Positions 22,501 through 40,954 of a stretch of 64,000 bases of DNA are shown here, one piece after another (position 1 is the stretch's first letter; every line of letters starts with the position of its first letter). The DNA lies in contig NC_049981.1 in assembly GCF_000003815.2 (NCBI RefSeq), positions 33,935,889 to 33,999,888 on the forward strand. The letters are read 5' to 3'. The notes beneath the pieces were generated by a model that saw only the letters and a program-made list of their open reading frames with translations, was not told where the DNA came from and did no database searches. This stretch comes from Branchiostoma floridae. Lineage: Eukaryota; Chordata; Leptocardii; Amphioxiformes; Branchiostomatidae. The position numbers and the translations under genes are program-made.

Positions 22501-24700
22501 GTTCTATTGGTCGTCTATCTGTTTCTTTCCACACATACAATAAATTCGCCATGTGGGTTGTAAGAGTCCATGACGTACCTTCAGTTTGCTGAAGCATTCG
22601 TGATAGTTGCACAGCAGAGATTGGTCCAAAAGGGGACTGGCTGACTTTCACCCTTCGACATACGCTTATTGGAGAAAGTAGTGCAAAGTGAGTGATGTCA
22701 TATTCATAACAGCTATAACATGGACTAGCTCTTAAATTGGATAATAGATCTGAAATATACGTTAATGATGTTAACAAAGAACTATCTTTTTCACCAACGT
22801 GCTAGGAAACGCCGGGAACTGTGCGACTCACGGTTTCGTGGCTCGGTCCGTCCTTGTCCCTATAAGCGTCATCTGAATCAGGCATTCTATCAGATGCCGC
22901 TTCTTCATCGGTGTCCTGAAAATATGTCAAAACAATTTCACTACTTCAAACAGATATGGAAGTGTGCCTGTGTCCTTAAGCAGGAAGGATCTGAAATAGA
23001 CCTACCTACATAGACATCATTTTCTAATTCGTATTTGATTTAAGACAGACGAGGACAATGTGGCACTGCGCATGCAGCGCTCAAGTTAGTACCTTATTGC
23101 AACATACCACATGTAGTGGACAGATAGAAAGTAAATGTGGTCCCATAGCCTTCTTGAGCTGAAACTGTCAGGGAAGTGGGTTGTTATCCACTCTGTCTCG
23201 GGTCGTGTAAAGTGCCTTTCCCAAGGGCACAAGATCGGTGACACGACAGGATTCGAACCGGGACCTTTTGGTTCTGAGCCGGACACTCTGCCGTTACGCC
23301 TCACGAGCCCACACATAGCCATCATTGCTCAATGTCGCTGTTGTTTGCGAAGGAAGGCAACTCAACAACGGTACTCACTCTCAATCCGTCGCTTGGCCCT
23401 TCGTTGTCCTTATATTCGTCATCTGAGTCTGGCATTTTGTCAACTGGATCTTTGTCCTGAAGATATTCATAAAATCATAGACATATTTTTACTTTTAGTA
23501 GGTTTAGTCTCCTCAAAAGACATGATATGCCCATGTTACTATAAACCATAGGTAGTAAATAAATTAGATACAATAAACTGCCTTGAAAATGTTACAATTT
23601 GGCGTGGTTTTCTTTGACCTTCATTTCAAGAAGTAAATATGTATGCATACACCTAGAACTACGGTATCTACTAAAAGCACTTGATCTAGCTATAATCTAT
23701 CCTGTGATGCCAGTGCTCACTTTGACTTTCTTGATTTTTTGTAGCAACGTCAGCTCCTCCGACAAGAGAGCATCGTTTTCTTCTTGGGGTCCTTCCTGTT
23801 CAGGGCAGATGCAATGTAAAAGACACCGTCGGTTGACAACAAGTACTAAAAGCATTCCGGTGCATACACATATTGACCGATCTTGCCATTTGTTAGAAAG
23901 AACCTTACCTTTCTTTCTCAGTTTCGTACATACTGGAATTCTTTTCACATACTCGAGATTCAATATTTACATTTCAATTTGAAAACGAATTGATTTTTGA
24001 TCCAGAAGATCATTATGAAAGATTTATAATATCATGTAACATACCACATTAACTTTATCCAGTTCCGAATGAAGCAGTTCGCGGATGATTTCCTCCATTA
24101 GATTCTCCAGCATCTGATTGGCGTTTAGTTCTCCATCCTGGGAGTTGCCCTGGCAACGACGTAATTGTTTACATTGATTGTACTGCGCACATACAGGCTA
24201 AGCATTTGTAGCCCAAATAGCTTCATGGCTCGGCGACAATTGCAAACAGGGCGGTACATGTATTGTTGTTCACCTTGTAATATCTAGTGGCACACAGGTC
24301 AGCAAGCTGTGTCAGGAATTTTGTCTCAAGTATAAACGGAAAGTAAAGTCATTGCAATAACAATAAAACGAATCATTAGCCTCGTAACTTGAAAAATATA
24401 AATGTAACTTACTAGATTTTTGAATAAGTTTGTATACATTAACAAAAACATTGTGCACATGTAAATCGTACCCTGTATCCTTGCCATCTCCTACTACATA
24501 GCAGACAACGGCGCATGCTTAGAAACACGAAATAAAAAGATGGGACAACACGTTCGTTTATTTTTGTTTGTTTGCAGTACCTTGATGATGGATAGGCAGT
24601 GTTTATGTTTGTTTGTTTGTTTGTTTACCTTGATGATCGCGGCCTCCAGGGATGATAGACAGGTGACAGTCACCAGGATACAGAACCAGGCTGTCGCCAT
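10546..24700 (-). CDS. Secreted ADAM-type metalloprotease with CUB and two kringle domains (21+ exons)
   Basis: A - strand gene assembled by splice signals; all junction phases agree, giving about 757 residues. Exons: 24629-24700 (signal peptide MATAWFCILV...), 24045-24137, 23721-23795, 23379-23456, 22832-22915, 21792-21893, 20656-20730, 20177-20352, 19856-19955, 18911-19001, 17646-17721, 15865-15946, 15228-15296, 14799-14897, 14039-14114, 13263-13414, 12694-12797, 12028-12125, 11358-11621, 11097-11147, 10546-10802. Order: short acidic propeptide; reprolysin-like domain with zinc site HEMGHLFHMGH (residues ~303-313) and Met-turn CTM (~338); half disintegrin (CGNG...ECDCG, CCDGQICK, CCKNC) lacking the integrin loop; CUB (YDWVEVRDG, SPVLGRYC); kringle 1 (~573-655); kringle 2 (~673-755), each with six cysteines. 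No transmembrane segment, so it is probably secreted. The usual Gly of HExxHxxGxxH is His; activity is plausible but unproven. The N-terminal propeptide may include one more exon (22579-22644). Confidence 0.85.
10803..12027 (-). other. Introns between the kringle, linker and CUB exons
   Basis: Apart from the exons at 11097-11147 and 11358-11621, the stretch is unique AT-rich intron sequence with short local duplications (TACATGTAGTTTCT near 10825 and 10955). No other feature is supported. Confidence 0.6.
12858..12978 (-). mobile_element. Decayed tRNA-derived SINE fragment
   Basis: On the - strand the sequence TGGTAATGGCCGGGTGTTTGG resembles a tRNA A-box region. It is followed by a B-box-like GGGATTCAAAT and then the CCGAGGGAAAGGCGC block shared with the SINE at 23.1-23.3 kb. 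Confidence 0.55.
13602..13895 (+). mobile_element. tRNA-derived SINE
   Basis: Head of about 75 bp with A-box (TAGTCCAGTGGTTAGCGG) and B-box (GAGTTCGATTCCGGC) in tRNA-like spacing, then a roughly 200-bp unique tail with AGCACGTTAAGCC. It lies in an intron of the ADAM-like gene in the opposite orientation. Family name not assigned. Confidence 0.75.
14117..14440. repeat. Minisatellite, about 42-bp unit, 7-8 copies, with CCAAT cores
   Basis: Units of ACAGTGATGTCACAACACGT followed by AACCAATCACCATGCATTACC. The array starts immediately upstream of the acceptor of the exon ending at 14114. Each unit carries a CCAAT and a TGATGTCA (CRE-like) word. Confidence 0.9.
16230..17132 (-). pseudogene. Non-LTR retrotransposon reverse-transcriptase 3' remnant
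   Basis: On the - strand, broken frames encode typical C-terminal blocks of non-LTR element proteins: a KYL.AIISEEGSKPEIL motif near 17070, LTLAKRKKLKWYG near 16480, and KKWADNIKEWTGKSF and HSSTMQRPHDPG near 16270-16390. Stops and frameshifts separate them, so the copy is dead. It sits inside an intron of the ADAM-like gene. Confidence 0.75.
17133..17562 (-). pseudogene. Penelope-like element fragment with GIY-YIG endonuclease remnant
   Basis: On the - strand, a peptide with VYIRETERSLRTRFLEH matches the GIY-YIG endonuclease core of Penelope-like elements (usual form YIGET.RSL..R..EH). It is followed by an AIYIRALQ and YKLPGMFDQLL segment typical of the element's C-terminus, with stops. A decayed copy joined directly to the non-LTR remnant. 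Confidence 0.65.
17545..17590. repeat. Perfect 19-bp inverted repeat
   Basis: AATTCGTCTGGAGAACCAA at 17545-17563 is the exact reverse complement of 17572-17590, with an 8-base loop. It lies at the 5' edge of the Penelope-like fragment and may mark the element's terminus or a fold-back insertion. Confidence 0.85.
17796..17970. repeat. (AACAT)n microsatellite
   Basis: About 34 pentamer units with a few interruptions. Confidence 0.97.
17971..18910. other. Intron with simple-sequence DNA
   Basis: Low-complexity ACAACACATC-rich sequence surrounds the ATTC array. No coding signal is seen before the zinc-site exon. Confidence 0.6.
18522..18622. repeat. (ATTC)n microsatellite
   Basis: About 24 tandem ATTC units. 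Confidence 0.97.
18911..19001 (-). CDS. Zinc-site exon of the ADAM-like protease
   Basis: Acceptor CTTCTAG and donor TTTG|GTGAGG frame 91 nt. The exon holds H-E-M-G-H-L-F-H-M-G-H, then PFG. The three zinc-ligand histidines and the catalytic Glu are present. Family members normally have Gly at position 8 and Asp after the third His; here they are His and Pro. The reading was checked base by base. Confidence 0.85.
19212..19345. repeat. Palindromic minisatellite, about 33-bp unit, 3-4 copies
   Basis: Unit GAATTAACACCGGTGCGGGT plus GTTAATTCATTTT. Each unit is itself a near-palindrome (GAATTAACACC...GGTGTTAATTC). Confidence 0.9.
19718..19817. other. Assembly gap (100 N)
   Basis: 100 N in the intron between the protease-domain exons ending at 19856 and beginning at 19001. 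Confidence 0.99.
20800..21791. other. Intron of the ADAM-like gene, nothing coding recognised
   Basis: Unique sequence. A short block near 21490-21605 (ATCATCATCGTCATGAATGAAAG) resembles one near 11240 and may be part of a dispersed repeat. No exon supported. Confidence 0.5.
22579..22644 (-). CDS. Possible additional propeptide exon of the ADAM-like gene
   Basis: A good donor (CTGAAG|GTACGTC) ends a 22-codon, phase-0 segment with two cysteines (LLCNYHECFSKLK). The acceptor (GGTGAAAG) is poor. If real, it keeps frame between the exons at 22832-22915 and 21792-21893 and could supply a cysteine-switch residue that is otherwise missing. Confidence 0.35.
22832..23456 (-). repeat. Duplicated acidic propeptide exons
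   Basis: Exons 23379-23456 and 22832-22915 encode similar peptides (MPDSDDEYKDNEGPS and MPDSDDAYRDKDGPS) with the same phase-0 borders. This indicates tandem exon duplication. Confidence 0.75.
23120..23325 (-). mobile_element. tRNA-derived SINE
   Basis: On the - strand, GTGAGGCGTAACGGCAGAGT and a B-box GGTTCGAATCC lie about 50 bp apart as in a tRNA. A tail follows with GCCCTTGGGAAAGGCACTTTA, a block common in invertebrate SINE tails. Inserted between two propeptide exons, in the same orientation as the gene. Confidence 0.75.
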
Positions 24701-24847
24701 GGCAAACGGCCACCTATGACAAATATATGTATATAGTATCAATGATTCGCAATTTGCAGCTTATTCGTCTGCTATATTCACTGCCTCAGACGGTCATCGT
24801 AAAGTAAAAAAAGTTTCAGACAACCCTCCTCTGTCATTCCGAAAGGT

Positions 24848-25088
24848 GGCATCTCACTGCACTTGGGGCACTGGTGCGGCACTGCGGGGTTCGTTCACTG
24901 CGGCACTGTTGTGCTATTTTCGCCGATTTTTTTAAAAATTTAGATATGGCGTAATACGTAAAAGTATGACTTAGAAGACAACAAAATACACAAAACGTAA
25001 GAAAATTCGTTCTTTATCTCTGAAATTCATTGAGTAATTTTTGAACCCCGCAGTGCCGCACCGGTGCCCCAAGTGCAGTGAGATGGCA
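24848..25088. mobile_element. MITE with about 45-bp terminal inverted repeats
   Basis: CATCTCACTGCACTTGGGGC (left) and its inverse GCCCCAAGTGCAGTGAGATG (right) bound a 240-bp AT-rich core with no coding capacity. The inverted repeats extend to about 45 bp with one or two mismatches. Located 150-390 bp upstream of the ADAM-like start codon. Confidence 0.85.
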
Positions 25089-25434
25089 CATCACGTGAGC
25101 ACATCACGTGAGCACATCACGTGAGCACATCACGTGAGCACATCACGTGAGCACATCACGTGAGCACATCACGTGAGCACATCACGTGAGCACATCACGT
25201 GAGCACATCACGTGAGCACATCACGTGAGCACATCACGTGAGCACATCACGTGAGCACATCACGTGAGCACATCACGTGAGCACATCACGTGAGCACATC
25301 ACGTGAGCACATCACGTGAGCACATCACGTGAGCACATCACGTGAGCACATCACGTGAGCACATCACGTGAGCACATCACGTGAGCACATCACGTGAGCA
25401 CATCACGTGAGCACATCACGTGAGCACATCACGT
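25087..25434. repeat. 13-bp E-box minisatellite, about 27 copies
   Basis: Near-perfect tandem CACATCACGTGAG. Each unit holds the palindromic E-box CACGTG inside TCACGTGA, an M-box/CLEAR-like context. The array begins at the right end of the MITE and lies about 390-735 bp upstream of the ADAM-like ATG, so it is in the putative promoter. Function is inference. Confidence 0.95.
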
Positions 25435-26789
25435 CACACACGTGACTACGCAGGGTTGTGAGTGACAGTCATTCACCTCATTTGACATGACCTTTGAGGT
25501 CGACTCTCCGGTGCGTATCTAATACAAGCAAACAACACGCTCGTCCATGTGCGAAGGGTTGGAACTATGAGGGTCAGTAAACAACGCCTATCAGACAAAA
25601 ACGTAGAGCATCCCAGCGTGACCAAGATGCTCGTGTAGATAGTGCCAATGGAACAACAACATGCTGACAAGCACACGGCAGGGAAAGGCATAACCACATA
25701 TCACCATTAGGTGATTTTATAGACATGTAAGCCAGCGGTTCTTTAAGGTCTGCATTTTAGTTATGTGTAGTTTGACACCAAGAGACTAAATTCTTCACAT
25801 CTTCATCCACATCACTGACTTCTATTGACCCGTGCTAAATGCGTCCTTACACTAGACGAGACACCAGCATACACTAATTCGGTACCTTCTGCCTCCGATT
25901 ATGGTACTGTATTGTCTTTTTTATCACCGTTATGTCAACTTTGTGATTTCAAATCAGGGGTGAATCAATGACGTGAGGCATAATGCAAGATAGGACCGAT
26001 GATACCAGAGAATGTTCGAATTCTGTCACGCATCATTGTAAAGGTACCACAGTAAAGATCAAATGCAAGTAAAGAGCCTTCAGCTTGAAGTCGTTTAAAG
26101 AAAAAATCTGTACGGAAAAGGTCAAAAGCATTTGATTCGTGAGCTCTTTGTGCGTAGTATGCTGCCATAGTTGTTATGAAGTTTAACTTTGAAACAGGCC
26201 TGGCCTATCACCTGGCTGACCCGCAAACCACCTGAGTTTGGGAGTGGTCCGGAGCAAGCGTGGGACATCCAGAAACCACCACCGTGGTATGTTATCTAAC
26301 AAAGAATCACGCGGACCCTCCGGGCGAACGGGAATAATTAAGTGTCGCTGCCAACAAGTTTGCAGACAGTTCATGTACTACAACAATCATAAAGGGAAAC
26401 TGGCTGTGACTTGACATGCTAAAATAAAGATATGCCTCAGACAATATGAAATGCCCATATACATGAAGTCACAGGACCCAGCTTCGTGCAAAGTAGTCTG
26501 CAGGACAGCGGAGCTAATTTTTTTTACATTTCTTTGATTAGTCACTTTTGCACTTGTGGTTTGTCCAATGATCTTGTACATAACCGTTTGACTTACGTTT
26601 GGGAGAACTGCAAGTCGCTTGTTTCACAGGGAGAACCGCAGAAGTCAGCTCAAGGGTTTAAGGCCCTTCTTCTTGTCTTAAGTGGCACGTTTTGGCGTTC
26701 GTGCCTTTACTTGAAAGACCGGTTGGGGCCGAACACGCGCGACGCAGCTGTGCACCTGCCAATGAGCGCACATAGTTCACACCCGCGCC
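25435..26789. other. Intergenic upstream of the ADAM-like gene
   Basis: No gene supported. Near 26297 is a block TCTAACAAAGAATCACGCGG that recurs at about 27177, flanking the next array. Confidence 0.5.
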
Positions 26790-27140
26790 CTGAGCACACC
26801 ACGTGACGTCTCCCTGCCAATGAGCGCACGTAGTTCACACCTGAGCACACCACGTGACGTATCCCTGCTAATGAGCGCACGTAGTTCAAATCCGCGCCCT
26901 GAGCACACCACGTGACGTCTCCCTGCCAATGAGCGCACGTAGTTCACACCTGAGCACACCACGTGACGTCTCCCTGCCAATGAGCGCACGTAGTTCAAAT
27001 CCGCGCCCTGAGCACATCACGTGACGTCTCCCTGCCAATGAGCGCACGTAGTTCAAATCCGCGTCCTGAGCACATCACGTGACGTCTCCCTGCCAATGAG
27101 CGCACGTAGTTCAAATCCGCGCCCTGAGAACACCACGTGG
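26787..27140. repeat. Minisatellite, 49/58-bp units, 6-7 copies, with E-box plus CRE-like words
   Basis: Units contain GAGCACACCACGTGACGTCTCC then CTGCCAATGAGCGCACGTAG. Each combines CACGTG, TGACGTC and CCAAT words. Two unit lengths alternate by presence or absence of an AATCCGCGCCC insert. Confidence 0.92.
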
Positions 27141-27880
27141 CGATGGGGATTATCTAACCAATATAACCTCCTTGATCTAACAAAGCATCACGCGGACCCT
27201 CCGGCGATCGGGAAGAACTGTCACTGCCCATAATCTCCAAGCAAATCCTACGGTAGCATAAGATAATCAAAAGCTGCCAGAGGAGTGAAGCCGGCCTAGG
27301 AGTGTTTGGCTACTGATAACTCCCTTTGGCCAGATATACTACCTCCAGCTTTGATACTATCTTATGCCACCGCGTTAAATCTGCCTGGAGATTAACTGCC
27401 AACACGTTTACGGACGGACGACCTGGGCATGCGGACTTGCACTAAACCGTGGTACAGATGACGCACCTGTGATAGTGTTCGTTCTGCCCAATGATACATG
27501 TCATTTAAGTAAGTAAAGAATTTTATCAAACAAAATATCATTACGTATAAAGCTCAACTATTATGTACATCACGTCCTTTTACACCGGGCCTGGTTACGG
27601 CTGGCTCTCAGGCTACCGCTACCCTGAATTTTACTAATTGATTAAATGAATGAATGAATTATGCACAATTAAGTTTCAATTTGCATAATTTGTACTTCAT
27701 TATGTACACGACTGTCTAAACTACCTGCATACTAAATAATCACGGAAACCCATCGCTCCTTTGTTCAGTTATTCTCGTTGAAGATCCAGAACAAGCCACT
27801 AGGGGGCTGAAACACACAGACACGCCAAGTTCCTATTTTTCATGGAAGTAAAAATCCGGAAACATCAATCTAGACACTAT
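27141..27880. other. Intergenic, nothing recognised
   Basis: AT-rich sequence with a short direct repeat of the block at 26.3 kb. No gene supported. Confidence 0.5.
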
Positions 27881-27881
27881 A

Positions 27882-28068
27882 ACCTCATTGCACACACACA
27901 GACGGACACGCATACACGCACACACACTCAAGCACACGCACATACATACACACACACACACACGCGCGCGCGCGCACAGACACACACACACGCGCACACA
28001 CACACACACAGACACACACATAGACACACGTACACGCAGGCACACACACACACACAGACACACTCACG

Positions 28069-28099
<31 letters not shown>

Positions 28100-28128
28100 A
28101 CACACGCACGCGCACAGACACACAGAAA
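27882..28128. repeat. (CA)n-rich simple repeat
   Basis: CACACA, CACGCA and CAGACA interspersed over about 245 bp. Open frames on both strands here are artefacts. Confidence 0.97.
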
Positions 28129-28279
28129 GATAATGCCCTGCGGATAGAAATGGATAGAAGACCTGCTATTCCCTCTATCAGTTTTGATATTCAAAAACAC
28201 TTGTGATATAAGTGTGACCGGTGTGCTTGGCCAAAAAGCTGATACATTTAAAAGTTAGCGGTACTTTAAAAGCTCGTTC

Positions 28280-28729
28280 CCAAATCGCTCCATTTTCTTT
28301 GCTCTGATTGGTCCAGTTTCAGGAGTGTTACCCTGAGGACGAGAGCAGGAAAGTTAGTCGCACTTGACTTCCGGTAAGCGTGAGGAAACTGCCCGGAGTG
28401 AGGGGAGACTGGCCGGAGAAAAGGCCTGGTGTTCGGGGCAAATACACGGCAGGCAGTCCCCTACTCGTGACCGCACCGCTCCCTCCCTGTGCTCGGCCCA
28501 GCAGGCGCCCGAGCACCGCCGAACGGGCGCGAGCGGAGCGGGGCAAAGTTCCCGTCGGCCCGAGAGCAGTTCCGGGGCGAGCAGGAAGTGTTGGTCAGCC
28601 GGTCAGCGGCCTGGAATGTGGCCCCGGGCCGCGGCGTGAGTCCAGCTGTCCCGCCGGGCTATTTCTGTCCGGTTTACGGGCGGGGTGGCGTGTGAGCCCG
28701 AGGGACGGAGAGAGGCGTGACGGTACGGC
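28280..28729 (+). promoter_or_regulatory. CpG-rich promoter and 5'UTR of the PH-RhoGAP gene
   Basis: GC- and CpG-rich from about 28370 to the ATG at 28730, in contrast to AT-rich flanks. An inverted CCAAT (GATTGGTCC) lies near 28307. No TATA box stands out, consistent with a CpG-island-type start. The exact start is not determinable. Confidence 0.6.
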
Positions 28730-37171
<8,442 letters not shown>

Positions 37172-38590
37172 GGAGACGTGCAGGAGAACTTTGCACAAGA
37201 GACTTAGGAATGTTCGGAGATGTACAGGACATGTTCGGAGATGTAAAGGACATGTTTGGAGATGTACAGGACATGTTTGGACATGTACAGGACATGTTTG
37301 GACATGTACAGGACATGTTTGGAGATGTACAGGACATGTTTGGACATGTACAGGACAACTAGAGGTTACTTCCTTCCGGCTAACCCTGTAACCATTGGAT
37401 TGGTGCCAATACTCTCCCGGTGCTTCAGCATACTTAAGATTAAGACATGTTTGTGGATGTCCAGGACAAAAGTTTATCTGAATGTGGGGAACGTTTCAAT
37501 ATTGCTGTACAATTACAGCCACAGATCTGAACTGTTCCAGCCACAGATCTCGGCATCAGTGCCACTTGTGAACACCAGTGAAGATGAGGAGTGGAGTTAG
37601 CGGGGAAACTTCAACTGTTCTTCCCAATCAGCGTTTTGGGGTAGAGAATTGCTCTATTGTAATATGATACAATGTCGAGTTACATGATACAATGTCGAGT
37701 TACAAGGTACCATGTGAGACACCCCAGCCTTACAGTGTAGAGTTTCATTTTGTATACGGAGCCTTAGACAGACTAATGACTGAGGAGCTCGAGGGTTGCA
37801 GTTTAACCCTCAAACTACCAAACCAAACATGCCTTCCAAATTCCACATGCAAACTTTACCTCACATTATTAGAAGAGTCTTCTATGATGATTTGACTGAT
37901 AGTATTTTGGAGCAAAGCAGTAAATTGAAGTACTTTTGATACAAGAAATCAGCTTTTTTTCTACTGGAGTACATGTAAGTACAGACCTTTTTATACATGT
38001 AAAGTATATACATGTAGTGCATTGCCTCAGTTTTTATATCTTGCAGGTGCCTTACATTTTACAGTTAATCCTATTTACTATAACGTTTTTTTTTAGATCT
38101 TCCCATGGTCCATAGCCATGGACTTTATTTTTAGATTTACAATGTTACAGAGAATTCGGACACACCTCAGAGTCTGGAACCTTTTACAGTGGATCAAGTA
38201 TCTTGATTCTGTGACTGTCACATCTTTTACAACATTGAGGTGTAAAAGATAACCTTTATATGTTAATAGGTGTAAAAGATAACCTTTATAGGTTACATTT
38301 TTATACTGTATATAGTCTGTATACTCAAGATTGTTCACATCATCTCTTCAGGATGGTGGATAGAAAAGTTTAATGATTCAACTGTGCAGCTTTTCTAAGT
38401 GCCATAAAAATATTAAAATGTATTCAGGAATTAAGACTTGTGGAATTTTTTTGTTCATTTTTTTGGGGTAGTAGTTGGCTCCACTACTACTACTGTTCGT
38501 ATGTGTTTACCTGGACAATTTCATGGTCATGTCATTTTTGATATGCCCCTATTTAGACTCCTAAATAAATATGTATTATAAGTAGTGCAG
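37172..38590 (+). other. Putative 3'UTR of the RhoGAP gene
   Basis: AT-rich, no coding potential. A possible polyadenylation signal AATAAA lies at 38564-38569. The extent is inferred. Confidence 0.4.
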
Positions 38591-40395
38591 TCTTTATCTT
38601 GTTCCCGTACAAGACTGGAACTAAAATTATTTTTGAGGATTCAATCTATTGTAAAGCTGTCGAATCATATTCATCCTGGACATTTGAGATTAAAGCTGAT
38701 GGATCTTTGTTTCAGGACCTGAACTTCGTTTTCTTACAGCGTCTTAACATTACGGTTACTGTCTTGGATACACTATCTGACGATATCTTTCATTGTATCA
38801 GTCCTCAACTACTACCAGTCTTATATAACTGCCCTTCAGCATTACACACCAGCTTTTGTATCAGATTCTGTATTCTGTACAGCCGGTATAACCACCCTTT
38901 GGTGTAACACCAGCGTATGTATCTGTAAAGCCAGTATAAGCCATGAGTTGGTTTACTGGGGTATGCATCTTGTACTGTTTAGTACAAACCTGGTGTGTTA
39001 CGCTGGCAAGCAGTTTACCAGGTATGTAACAAAAAACAACTCAGCAACTCATGTTCCATCTGTGCCAGATCGCCTGCGATGAGTTTATTACCGGGAATTT
39101 CACACATACTTCTACACATCACAGGACTCGCTAACTACATACAGCCAGTCGGGGCAGTGCAGCTGCGCCCCCTTCTGTCTGGGCCATATATTACAGCAAC
39201 AACATTCATTGCACATGTACACTCCACTTCCTCAACAATCATTGCAAACACTTGCCTGTCCACCCCATTCGACAACAATGGTACATTCCATGTACATCTT
39301 ACACAACAAGGCTGTACCATCAGTATGCAGACCAGAGGGGTGTTGCTTTCAATTCATTGATAGCTGGAGCAAATCAACGTCATTGTTGACGAAATGTAAA
39401 AACATTTGGAAGGTAACAAAACAACCTATCTATAAATATAAAGTATACATTATGCACAATATAATCTGTATATCAACATGGAAAAGATAACAGCAGTGTC
39501 CGGTTTCTCTTCCAGTCCAACTCAACTTTCCATGGGTGAAAAAGCACAACCAGGGGTGCCAAATACTCATGCCAATATCCATTATTGAGAAACATAAGAA
39601 TTTTACGGAATTGATACAACCCACTACTATACAAATTGTACAGAACTCATACAAGTTTTTTGGAATACTTATGATCCTATATGACTATAAGTAACATCCA
39701 TACTTTGATTAAACCCTTGCTTAAACTCAGTATGTTTCTCAGTAGTGGATTGTAATATTTCCATTAAATATTTCTGAATACTTAATTACTTAGTTAATAA
39801 GCACCCCTGAAAACTTCATAAAACAACTGTAAACCATGGATCATTTTGGTAGTGGGTCCAGTGTGGAGTCTTCCCAACAAATATCTCCCCAACGGTTATG
39901 CCCTACAAGAATGGATAGTCCGGCTTTACAGTTGCTATGGTAACAATGCAACCAGTCTGCACTGTTTCCATGGTAACAAAGCAACTTACAGTCTGGTGTT
40001 GCTTCCATGGCAACAAGTACGACCCTTCCATGAGAGCAACCCTTCCCTCAAGGAAGACTTTGAGGTTGCAGAAGAAAACTTCAGATTGCAAAGTTCTGGT
40101 CACTCAGACTGGGTGCCACAGAGGGTTACAGAATGCAGGTTTGGTTAGGCGTTTTGGTTCTCAAATCGAGATAATTTCAAACAAATCCACATGGAGCTTA
40201 TCTGAGTGGAAGGCTAGCACCTTGGTACACACAGTTTTGGGGAGTCGATGTTGTCAGTCTCCCCTTTCATCTTTGTGATAAATTTCAGATTCAATGTTTC
40301 AAAACCAACACAATAACTTGGTGTGGCCTGTAAGATAAAGGTTAACTATCAGGTAAGCACCCGTGATCACACAGCTGTCCCCTACCTATACATGG
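38591..40395. other. Intergenic, no gene supported
   Basis: Weak open frames without domain similarity. The block near 38960 (GCATCTTGTACTG ... CTGGTGTGTTA) recurs near 59255, suggesting a dispersed repeat. Confidence 0.45.
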
Positions 40396-40890
40396 AATAG
40401 TGCACTTCATGCATGGTTACCCAGGCTGGGCAGCACATTACCCAGGCTGGGTGGTGCATAACCCAGGCCGGGCGGTACATAACCCAGGCTGGGTGCTGCA
40501 TGACCCAGGCTGGACATTGCATTACCCAGGCTGGACACTGCATTACCCAGGCTGGACACTGCATTACACTTCATGCATGATTACCCAGGCTGGGTGGTGC
40601 ATTACACAGGCTGGACAGCGCATTAACCCAGGCTGGGTGGTGCATGACCCAGACTGGACAGTGCATTAACCCAGGCTGGGTGCTGCATGACCCAGACTGG
40701 ACAGTGCATAACCCAGGCTGGGTGGTGCATTACCCAGGCTGGACAGCGCATTAACCCAGGCTGGGCGGTGCATTACCCAGGCTGGGTGGTGCATAACCCA
40801 GGCTGGGTGGTGCATTACCCAGGCTGGGCGGTGCATAACCCAGGCTGGGTGGTGCATAACCCAGGCTGGGTGGTGCTTTGCTTGGACTGG
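40395..40890. repeat. Minisatellite, about 20-bp unit
   Basis: Degenerate tandem CATTACCCAGGCTGGGTGGTG units, about 23 copies. Confidence 0.95.
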
Positions 40891-40954
40891 GCAGCTATTT
40901 ACAAGGCTCTGTACACAGAAGTCTGTCAGGCTCACCAGCTGGGTTCTATGGATG

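Noticed and set aside
22157..22777. 206-codon open frame on the - strand
   Set aside because: No recognisable domain, AT-rich composition, and it spans an intron of the ADAM-like gene. A different frame in the same place has a plausible small exon with a good donor.
27833..28200. Open frames in the CA repeat
   Set aside because: Simple-sequence artefact (C/V and T/H peptides).
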